Part shown: positions 55,263 through 64,000 of the stretch, one piece after another
Position numbering within the stretch: position 1 is the stretch's first letter
Layout of the letters: the number at the start of each line of letters is the position of its first letter
Assembly: GCF_900092135.1 (NCBI RefSeq)
Contig: NZ_FMYF01000004.1
Location: 186,001 to 250,000 of the forward strand
DNA length: 64,000 nucleotides
Reading direction: 5' to 3'
Origin: Raineyella antarctica
GTDB lineage: Bacteria > Actinomycetota > Actinomycetes > Propionibacteriales > Propionibacteriaceae
Notes under the pieces: model-generated
Databases searched by the model: none
Told to the model about the DNA's origin: nothing
What the model saw: only the letters and a program-made list of their open reading frames with translations
Program-made: the position numbers and the translations under genes

Positions 55263-56279
55263 ATGGACAGCTCCCTGACACTGCGCGAGATCCAGGACCG
55301 CCTGCGGTCCGGTTCGAGTGTCGAAGAGGTCGCTGTCGAGGCCGGCGTGGAGGCCCAGGAACTGGCCATCTACGCCGCGCCGATCATGGCCGAGCGCGAG
55401 TACATCGCCGGCCGGGCCCGCGACTCGAACGTACGCCGCTCCGGCGACTCCCCCGCGCACCGGGACCTCGATGCCGTCGTCACCGAGGAGATGCGGGCCC
55501 GCGGGATCGATCCCACGTCGGTCGTCTGGGACGCCGCCCGCGTGGAGCGGCGCCGCTGGCAGGTGCTGGCGGTGGTCACCGAGGACGGCACCACCCGCCG
55601 CGCAGTGTTCAACTACGACGTCGATGGTCGCTTCTCCGTCGCGGCGAACGAGGATGCCCGCTGGATGCTGGGCGAGCTCCCGCTCCCGCCGGTCGATCAG
55701 GAGGCCGAGCCGACGGTCGAGCTGACCGAGGAGCAGCGCCGGACCCGCTTCGAGGACGAGGACGAGGACCTGGACGATGACTGGGGCGACGACGGCCCCA
55801 GTGACATCCAGACCCTGCACGAGATGCTGAGCAACTACGAGGAGACCGTCACCGGCTACGAGGACACCCTCAGCATGTTGCGCGGCTACGGCGGCGACCG
55901 CGAGACGTACGCCGGGCCCCGGCTCGTCCCCGATCCCGACGACGTCGGGCCCACTGACGACGACTCCTCCGACCACGACCCGCCCGACGACGAACCGCCC
56001 GAGCGCCGGGCCCCCCGCGGCGACCGGTCCCGGCCGACCGTGCCCGCCCCGTCATCACGGCGCCCCCGTCCCCCGGAACCACCTCCGGCCAGTGCCGACA
56101 GGCCGGCCCCCCGAGCCCCCTCGAGCCGCCGGCCCGGGGCCGATTCCGGGGATTCCTCACCGGTCGAGGGGGAACAACCGCCCCCGCCTCCTCGTCGCCG
56201 GACCCCGCGCAAGCGTGCCCAGGTGCCGAGCTGGGACGAGATCGTCTTCGGCAGCGGGAACGACGACCACAAGGACTGA
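55263..56279 (+). CDS. sepH: Septation protein SepH, short N-terminus
   Basis: A 338-residue division protein that in Streptomyces stimulates FtsZ assembly. Residues 4-55 are the helix-turn-helix part (LREIQDRLRSGSSVEEVAVEAG, then APIMAEREYIAGRARDSNVRR), the middle is acidic then Pro/Arg-rich, and the end motif KRAQVPSWDEIVFGS is the SepH signature. The family's usual first 50 or so residues, a beta-rich part of DUF3071, are missing: an in-frame TAG at 55227 and the hemH start leave no room. A TTG three codons upstream is an alternative start. Confidence 0.85.
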   Translation: MDSSLTLREIQDRLRSGSSVEEVAVEAGVEAQELAIYAAPIMAEREYIAGRARDSNVRRSGDSPAHRDLDAVVTEEMRARGIDPTSVVWDAARVERRRWQVLAVVTEDGTTRRAVFNYDVDGRFSVAANEDARWMLGELPLPPVDQEAEPTVELTEEQRRTRFEDEDEDLDDDWGDDGPSDIQTLHEMLSNYEETVTGYEDTLSMLRGYGGDRETYAGPRLVPDPDDVGPTDDDSSDHDPPDDEPPERRAPRGDRSRPTVPAPSSRRPRPPEPPPASADRPAPRAPSSRRPGADSGDSSPVEGEQPPPPPRRRTPRKRAQVPSWDEIVFGSGNDDHKD

Positions 56280-56357
56280 CCGTCGCGCCGCGGCGACCCC
56301 CGAACCGCTCGGCTCCCCGGAGCGCTCGACACCGGAGCGAGCGCCCGAACGGGTCGG

Positions 56358-57212
56358 TCAGTCCTGCGGGCCGGTGGCCACCGGACGGGAGGGATCGGAG
56401 ATCCAGTCGCTCCACGAGCCCGCGTACACCGCCACGCCATCGGCCCGGCCCGCGTGGCGCAGGGCCAGCAGCTGGAGCATCGCGGTCAGCCCCGAGCCGC
56501 AGGAGAGCACGTCGCCGGGAGAAACGTCGGCGAACAGACCGGCCAGTTCCCCGGGATTCCTGAGTGTCCCCTCGGCTGTGAAGACCAGCGCGGCCGGCTT
56601 GCTGCTCGCCCCGGGGATGTGGCCGGCGACGGGATCGATGGTCTCGTACTCACCCCGGAAACGGTCGGCGGCGCGGACGTCCCAGACGGCATGTCCCGCG
56701 GCCAGGGCCGACACGACACCGTCGGCATCCACCACCGGGAGTCGGCCGCGCCGACCTGTGAGGTCCCCCGGCTCGGCCCGGGTCTCCCCGGACATGATCG
56801 GCAGGCCCGCCGCCAGCCAGGCCGGCAGTCCCCCGTCGAGCACGCGGACGTCCCGGTGGCCCAGGTCCTCCAGCAGCCACCAGACCCGGGCGGCGCCGAG
56901 CTGGGATCCGCCGTCGTACACCACGACCGGACGATCGTCGCGGACACCACAGGCACGCAGCACCCGCACCGCGGTGTCGGAGTCCGGCAGCGGGTGACGA
57001 CCGCCCCGACCGCGCTCGCCGCGAGGACCGCAGAGCGCCTGCTCCACGTCGACCCAGACGGCACCCGGCAGGTGCGCGTGGAGGTACTCCTGGTGGGCGT
57101 CCGGCCCTTGCAGGTTGAACCGTGCGTCGAGCAGCGTCAGTGGGGTCCCTGCCGACAGCAGGTCGACGAGCCCGGCCACGGGGATGAGCGGTGAGCGATC
57201 GGATCCGGACAT
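56358..57212 (-). CDS. Sulfurtransferase (rhodanese/3-mercaptopyruvate type)
   Basis: A 284-residue two-domain rhodanese. The N-terminal inactive domain has LLDARFNLQG and AVWVDVEQAL; the C-terminal domain has WDVRAADRFRGEYE, GHIPGA and the active-site loop with Cys238 in LSCGSGLTA. This loop (CGSGLTA) is closer to 3-mercaptopyruvate sulfurtransferase than thiosulfate enzymes. It is next to thymidine kinase with a five-base gap. Confidence 0.9.
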   Translation of the reverse strand: MSGSDRSPLIPVAGLVDLLSAGTPLTLLDARFNLQGPDAHQEYLHAHLPGAVWVDVEQALCGPRGERGRGGRHPLPDSDTAVRVLRACGVRDDRPVVVYDGGSQLGAARVWWLLEDLGHRDVRVLDGGLPAWLAAGLPIMSGETRAEPGDLTGRRGRLPVVDADGVVSALAAGHAVWDVRAADRFRGEYETIDPVAGHIPGASSKPAALVFTAEGTLRNPGELAGLFADVSPGDVLSCGSGLTAMLQLLALRHAGRADGVAVYAGSWSDWISDPSRPVATGPQD

Positions 57213-57217
57213 GCGCG

Positions 57218-57988
57218 TCAGCCTCTCTGCTGGGTCGGCACGGATGCCTGTCGTGCGGAAGCGGAAGCCCCCGGCACGGAGGAGGGCAGCCCGGACGGCC
57301 GCCCGGCGGGCGTGAGGGCGTCCTGGTCGGGGGCGAAGGGCAACGGCTCGGGCGCCGAGCCGAGCGCCACGACCTTGCGGGTGATCCCGTTGCGGTGGTG
57401 CTTGCGGCAGAGCACCTCGTAGGCGATCGACCCGCCGTCCGCGCTGTCCGTACCCTCCAGGGCGACGTCCCCGACCACCTTCTGGTCGCCCTCGGTGACG
57501 ATGTAGCCGTCCAGGGTCCGGGTGTTGGTCGTGCCCTTGGCACCGCACCAGCACAGCGGCGTGACCTGCAGGGTCTCGATCCTGTCGGCCAGTTCCACCA
57601 GCCGGCGCGACCCGGGGAAGATCCTGGTCCGGAAGTCGGTCAGCAGCCCGAACGCATACACGTCGATCGCCAGGTCGTCGACGATCCGGGCGAGCTGGTC
57701 GACGTGGCCCGGCCGGTAGAACTGGGCCTCGTCGCAGATCAGGTACTCGACCCGGTCGCCACGGGTCAGCGATCCGATCACGTGGTGCCAGAAGTCGAAG
57801 TCGTCGGTGACCTCGACGGCCTCCCGGGCGAGCCCGAGGCGTGAGGTCACGATCGGACGGCCCGACCGGTCATCACAGGTGAAGACCGCGCCACGCCGAC
57901 CACCGGCCGTCATGGTGTGGTCCAGCTGGAGGGCCAGGGTCGACTTGCCCGACTCCATCACGCCGGTGAAGAAGACGAGCTCGGCCAC
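57218..57988 (-). CDS. tdk: Thymidine kinase, type II
   Basis: A 256-residue enzyme that phosphorylates thymidine for salvage. Walker A is GVMESGKST (residues 9-17), ICDEAQFY carries the Walker B and catalytic Glu, and the lasso domain has Cys residues in LCWCGAKG and LCRKHH for zinc. The last 35 residues are an extra Pro/Ala-rich tail. It starts next to the stop of the phosphatase superfamily gene, so both are co-transcribed. Confidence 0.93.
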   Translation of the reverse strand: MAELVFFTGVMESGKSTLALQLDHTMTAGGRRGAVFTCDDRSGRPIVTSRLGLAREAVEVTDDFDFWHHVIGSLTRGDRVEYLICDEAQFYRPGHVDQLARIVDDLAIDVYAFGLLTDFRTRIFPGSRRLVELADRIETLQVTPLCWCGAKGTTNTRTLDGYIVTEGDQKVVGDVALEGTDSADGGSIAYEVLCRKHHRNGITRKVVALGSAPEPLPFAPDQDALTPAGRPSGLPSSVPGASASARQASVPTQQRG

Positions 57989-59149
57989 TCAGTCCACCAC
58001 CAGGGGGACGTACATCTCCGCCGCGGTGAGCGAACCGTGCATGCCGACCAGGCCGAACTCCCCGGGCAGGCCGCGGGTCATCAGCGCCCAGGTGCCGAGC
58101 ATCGCAACGGTCACGTCGCCGTAGCGGGGCAGGACCTCGTCGGCGACCGGTCCGTACCATCCCCGGTGAACCGCCTCCTCGCGGGTCAGGACGACAGCGC
58201 GGTCCCCCAGCTCGTTGCGCCAGCGAGCGGCGACCGCCTCGGCCTGGCCCGGTTCGGTGTAGAGCTGGCGCAGCCGTCCCTCGCCGGCGACCATCTCGAC
58301 GCCACGCTGGAGGACGGGGACGTCCTCCACGACGATGCGCTCGTCGGTGGGGATGTCGATCATGCCGTGGTCACCGGTCACGATGATCCGGACGTCATCG
58401 GGCAGTTCGTCGCGCAGCCGCTCGGTCAGCGCATCGATCCGGCGCAGCTGGCGCCGCCACTCCGCTGAGGCCACGCCCTGGCTGTGCCCGGTGTGGTCGA
58501 GTTCGCGTTCGTACGCGTAGACGACGCTGCGGTCCCCGGCCGTGGCGGCGGCGGAGACCAGGTGGATGCGCTGGTCCTCGTCCCGCTCGTCGTGCACCGG
58601 GAAGAACCGTCCCCCGGCCAGCGAGACGCTGGTCAGGCCGGAGCCGTCGAACCGTGCCGGCGCGACGATCCCGACCTCGGTGCCGGCCTCGCTGAGCCGA
58701 CGCCAGTAGGTGGGGTGCGGCTGCAGGGCGGTCGGGTCGTCCTCGCCCTCCCAGGTCAGCATGTTCAGGAACTGGCCGGAGCGCGGATTGCGGCAGGAGT
58801 AGCCGATGATCCCGTGCTGGCCGGGCGCCAATCCGGTACCGAGCGTGGTCAGGCTGGTCGCGGTGGTGGAGGGGACGGCCGCGGTGAACCCGTCGAACGG
58901 CGCATGCTCCCCCTCACCGCGCAGCAGTGAGGCCAAGTAGGGGGCGTGGTCCGCGTGGTCGGCGAGCTGGAGGGCGCCGAGTCCGTCGATCAGGACGACC
59001 ACCCATCGCTGGGCCGGCGGCAGGCCGACCAGGTCCTCGCCGCCGAGCCCGAGCCGGGACCCGATCGCGGGCAGCAGGTCCGCCAGCGTGCCGTGGCCGT
59101 AGCGTGGGACGGTGAGCTGGCCGGCGGCGGGGTAGGAGAGTCCTGCCAT
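57989..59149 (-). CDS. Alkaline phosphatase superfamily protein (nucleotide pyrophosphatase-like)
   Basis: A 386-residue metal-dependent phosphoesterase. The two-metal site is visible: Asp in VVVLIDGLGALQL, Thr nucleophile in AVPSTTATSLTTLGTG, Asp/His in ELDHTGHSQG, Asp/His in VTGDHGM, and His in GMHGSLTAAE. This is the phosphodiesterase/nucleotide pyrophosphatase subgroup. There is no signal peptide, so it acts in the cytosol. The start at MAGLSYP has GAGG upstream; an ATG four codons earlier overlaps the DUF5998 stop. Confidence 0.88.
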   Translation of the reverse strand: MAGLSYPAAGQLTVPRYGHGTLADLLPAIGSRLGLGGEDLVGLPPAQRWVVVLIDGLGALQLADHADHAPYLASLLRGEGEHAPFDGFTAAVPSTTATSLTTLGTGLAPGQHGIIGYSCRNPRSGQFLNMLTWEGEDDPTALQPHPTYWRRLSEAGTEVGIVAPARFDGSGLTSVSLAGGRFFPVHDERDEDQRIHLVSAAATAGDRSVVYAYERELDHTGHSQGVASAEWRRQLRRIDALTERLRDELPDDVRIIVTGDHGMIDIPTDERIVVEDVPVLQRGVEMVAGEGRLRQLYTEPGQAEAVAARWRNELGDRAVVLTREEAVHRGWYGPVADEVLPRYGDVTVAMLGTWALMTRGLPGEFGLVGMHGSLTAAEMYVPLVVD

Positions 59150-59154
59150 CCGCC

Positions 59155-59751
59155 TCACCATCCGTCTCGGGTGCGCTGCATCGCCAGCCCGAACCTGACC
59201 AGCTGGCCCACCGATTCGGCACCATCGGCGTCGACGCTCATCCGGATCACCAGGTCGTCGCCGACAAGCTGGCCGGTCAGGCCGTGGTCGGCCTCGCAGT
59301 TCGGGTCACCGCAGGTCGCCGGCTCCAGGTCGATCCGGGAGGCGAACCCCCAGGCGACCGTCAACAGGACCTCCTGCAGGTCGACCTTGTCGGGCTGGTA
59401 GGTCGAGGGCTCGCTGACTATCCGGCTGAGGCTGACCGAGGAGATGTGGTCGAGAGTGACGACCTCGCTGGTCGACGCAGCCTGGGCGCCGACACCGGGA
59501 CTGGCGTCGGCGTCGTCGGTGTGGTTGATGATCAGCCGGGTCGGGGTGAGCAGCGCCACCGTGACGTGGCGGTGGATCCCGTCGGGGGTGATGGTCGGCT
59601 CGTGCTGCACCACGTACGAGACCATCTCCTCTCCGCCGAGGGAGATCATCACACTGTCGAAGACCAGCGCGGGGAAGTACCCGAACGACTCGATCGCGAG
59701 GCGTAGCGCATCGATGTCTGACTTCTGCTCCGGACGTATCACGTGTGCCAT
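59155..59751 (-). CDS. DUF5998 family protein
   Basis: A 198-residue cytosolic protein found next to gyrA-like parC in actinobacteria. IDALRLAIESFGYFPALVFDSV near the start, HVTVALLTPTRLIINHTDD in the middle and CGDPNCEADHGL near the C-terminus mark DUF5998. The Cys/His set could bind a metal. Function is unknown. It heads the leftward group with the phosphatase, tdk and rhodanese genes. Confidence 0.85.
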   Translation of the reverse strand: MAHVIRPEQKSDIDALRLAIESFGYFPALVFDSVMISLGGEEMVSYVVQHEPTITPDGIHRHVTVALLTPTRLIINHTDDADASPGVGAQAASTSEVVTLDHISSVSLSRIVSEPSTYQPDKVDLQEVLLTVAWGFASRIDLEPATCGDPNCEADHGLTGQLVGDDLVIRMSVDADGAESVGQLVRFGLAMQRTRDGW

Positions 59752-59859
59752 CCTCGCATATCACCCCAACCCGGCCACCGTCGTCTGCGCCACGCAACCG
59801 GTCCCCCGGGGCGGGTGGGACCCGTAGCGAGGCCCTCGCGGGTGTGTAGTGTCAGGACC

Positions 59860-60930
59860 ATGTCGCGACCGTTCTTCGCCGCTCGCCTCGAGGAGGCGAC
59901 CAATCGCAGGCTGGAGCGCCTCCTCCGCCGGATGGGCTGGAAGGAGCGCGTGGTCGCCTTCACCGGCTACGGCGATCCCACCTTCGTACGGGTGATGGCA
60001 CGGTTGATCCTGGTGCCGGACCGCTCCACCGCCGGTGTGCTCAGCCGCGAACTGCTCAAGCGCCGGGGCTGGCGCAACTTCATGGCCCAGCCGGTGGTGC
60101 GCGGCACCATCGTGGTGCACACCACCCACGGGCCGGTCGAGGTGCCCACCGACCGCTCCGGCTACATCGACGTACGACTGGAGAACCGGGGGCTGAAGCC
60201 CGGCTGGCAGCGGCTGACCTACTCCACCATCGATGGCCGGACGACCGAGGGAGAGATCCAGATCGTCCGCTCCGACGAGGAGTTCGGCATCATCTCCGAC
60301 ATCGACGACACGATCATCACCACCATGCTGCCGCGCCTGTTCCTCGCCGCCTGGAACTCCTTCGTCGTGCACGAGTCGGCCCGGCAGGCCGTCCCCGGCA
60401 TGGCCCAGCTCTACCACGACCTGCTCGTGGACCACCCGGGGGCACCGCTGGTCTTCGTCTCCACAGGTGCCTGGAACACCCAGCCGACGCTGACCCGCTT
60501 CCTGCACAGCCGGCACTTCCCGCTGGGCTCGATGCTGCTCACAGACTGGGGCCCCACGAACGTCGGCTGGTTCCGGTCCGGGCGCGAGCACAAGGAGCGG
60601 GAGGTGCGCCAGCTGGCCGAGGACTTCCCGAACATCCGCTGGGTGGTGTTCGGCGATGACGGCCAGCACGACCCGACCATCTACAGCGAGTTCAGCCGCG
60701 ATGCCCCCGGTCGGGTGCGGGCCGTCGCGATCCGGCACCTGTCCATCGCCGAGCAGGTCCTGGCCCACGGCACCCCCGACACGTTGGAGGCCCGACAGCT
60801 GGACCGTGAGCACTCGGTCCCGTGGGTGACCGGCGACGACGGCTGGGAGCTGCGTGGCAAGCTTGGTCCGGTCCTGGCGGAGCTCGCCCCCACGAACCTC
60901 GACCCGGCCGGTCCGGGCGACACGCCGTGA
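59860..60930 (+). CDS. App1-family phosphatidate phosphatase-like protein
   Basis: A 356-residue protein with the App1 (DUF2183) catalytic domain at residues 145-300. The HAD motif I is SDIDDTIITT, motif II the Ser/Thr in VFVSTGAWNT, and motif IV lies in VVFGDDGQHD. Relatives dephosphorylate phosphatidate to diacylglycerol. Residues 20-140 form a beta-rich N-terminal part (GTIVVHTTHGPVEVPTD). The ATG is preceded by AGGACC. It lies divergent from DUF5998 and just before parC. Confidence 0.88.
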   Translation: MSRPFFAARLEEATNRRLERLLRRMGWKERVVAFTGYGDPTFVRVMARLILVPDRSTAGVLSRELLKRRGWRNFMAQPVVRGTIVVHTTHGPVEVPTDRSGYIDVRLENRGLKPGWQRLTYSTIDGRTTEGEIQIVRSDEEFGIISDIDDTIITTMLPRLFLAAWNSFVVHESARQAVPGMAQLYHDLLVDHPGAPLVFVSTGAWNTQPTLTRFLHSRHFPLGSMLLTDWGPTNVGWFRSGREHKEREVRQLAEDFPNIRWVVFGDDGQHDPTIYSEFSRDAPGRVRAVAIRHLSIAEQVLAHGTPDTLEARQLDREHSVPWVTGDDGWELRGKLGPVLAELAPTNLDPAGPGDTP

Positions 60931-61025
60931 CCACCGATCCGTCCAAAAGGACGATTCGGGGGCGACAATGCGCCTGTCGCGCGGTTCAGCGCCGCGGAGG
61001 CTTGACGACCTAGGAGAGGACCACG

Positions 61026-63569
<2,544 letters not shown>

Positions 63570-63579
63570 CCTCTCGGCC

Positions 63580-64000
63580 ATGCGCGAAGACTTCTCCGAC
63601 CTGCTCGCAAGCAACGAGCGCTATGCAGCCAGCTTCACCGACAGCAACTTCGACGGTATCGCCAAGGCGGGGGTGCTGGTAGTCACCTGTATGGACTCCC
63701 GGATCAAGCCGCTGGAGATGATCGGCCTGAAACTGGGAGACGCCAAGATCCTGCGGACTCCCGGCGGCCGGATCACCCCCGATGCCCTGATCGGCTGCAT
63801 CCTCGGGGTGCACCTGCTGAACGTGGACCGGATCATGGTCGTCCCGCACAGCCGCTGTGCCGTCGGGTCGGGCGATGACAAGTTCATCGCCGACAAGGTC
63901 CGCGAAGCCACCGGCGCCGACATCTCGGGCATGGTGCTGGGCACCACTCCGGACCAGGAGGCCGGGCTCCGCTACGACGTGGAACTGCTGCGCACGCATC
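63580..64000 (+). CDS. Beta-carbonic anhydrase, N-terminal part (3' end outside window)
   Basis: The first 140 residues of a beta-class carbonic anhydrase, which hydrates CO2 to bicarbonate. The zinc Cys and the catalytic Asp-Arg pair are in VVTCMDSRIKP; the other zinc ligands His and Cys are in VPHSRCAVG. TPGGRITPDAL is the substrate loop. It is like the small Rv1284-type enzymes. The gene begins ten bases after the parC stop and runs off the window. Confidence 0.9.
   Translation, partial: MREDFSDLLASNERYAASFTDSNFDGIAKAGVLVVTCMDSRIKPLEMIGLKLGDAKILRTPGGRITPDALIGCILGVHLLNVDRIMVVPHSRCAVGSGDDKFIADKVREATGADISGMVLGTTPDQEAGLRYDVELLRTH

Overview
The window is a 64 kb, gene-dense, high-G+C chromosomal segment from an actinomycete. 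The pyrophosphate-dependent phosphofructokinase at 12221-13447, with its GGDD and PKTIDND motifs, and the HemQ-type heme pathway suggest Propionibacteriales, probably a Propionibacteriaceae relative. This placement is an inference from gene content. Many gene blocks match the order known from Mycobacterium and Streptomyces, so most of the window is core chromosome. I see no phage, transposase, integrase, CRISPR array, rRNA or plasmid gene, and no recognisable defence system.

Layout. 1-5.1 kb: the 3' part of an Lhr-type helicase carrying an unusual A-rich, repeat-bearing insert, then a VOC protein, a Nei/Fpg DNA glycosylase, a small membrane protein and acylphosphatase. 5.2-15.1 kb: an MFS transporter, a double-hotdog acyl-CoA thioesterase, a DUF4921 protein, dienelactone hydrolase, a YciO protein, a MalY-type aminotransferase, a lone TadG-like protein, PPi-phosphofructokinase and a YihY membrane protein. 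15.2-26.0 kb: a continuous leftward run of twelve genes, thrS - HIT - pgsA - lnt - DUF881 - sbp - DUF881 - gcvH - FHA - ftsR - bifunctional nuclease - merR. It combines protein synthesis, phosphoinositide and lipoprotein synthesis, and a conserved envelope/division/metabolic-switch cluster. 26.2-27.4 kb: an NTF2-like protein and a class I amidotransferase-like protein.

27.5-28.8 kb holds six tRNA genes. Five lie leftward in two arrays that look like a segmental duplication: Val(GAC)-Cys(GCA)-Gly(GCC), and Val(GAC)-[Cys remnant]-Gly(GCC), each with a similar leader. A rightward tRNA-Val(CAC) follows. 28.9-32.3 kb: a lipase-like hydrolase, a sirohydrochlorin chelatase-like protein behind an unusually A+T-rich intergenic region with paired dyads, a PPK2 kinase and MsrB. 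32.4-38.3 kb: hemQ, hemE, DUF3000, an RNase D-like protein and dxs, an order shared with mycobacteria. 38.5-44.0 kb: an ABC exporter pair, an unknown protein behind a LexA-like box, AzlCD, and an AtzH-like/amidase fusion that has lost two of three catalytic residues.

44.2-49.1 kb: aconitase and, divergently, thiC behind a TPP riboswitch. 49.2-55.2 kb: a small unknown protein, a cysteine-free Rrf2 regulator, a TrmA-type RNA methyltransferase, DUF3710, dut, DUF3093, DUF4235, DUF4193 and ferrochelatase. 55.3-64 kb: a short SepH, rhodanese, thymidine kinase, an alkaline-phosphatase superfamily protein, DUF5998, an App1-type lipid phosphatase, a second GyrA/ParC subunit and the start of a beta-carbonic anhydrase.

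The most unusual signals are: the palindrome CGTACG, used about four times more often than base composition predicts and in all codon phases; the repeat-bearing insert in lhr; the catalytically degenerate amidase fusion; the duplicated and decaying tRNA array; the paired GAGAC-N3-GTCTC dyads; and a LexA-like site before an unknown gene. None of these amounts to a clearly new multi-gene system.
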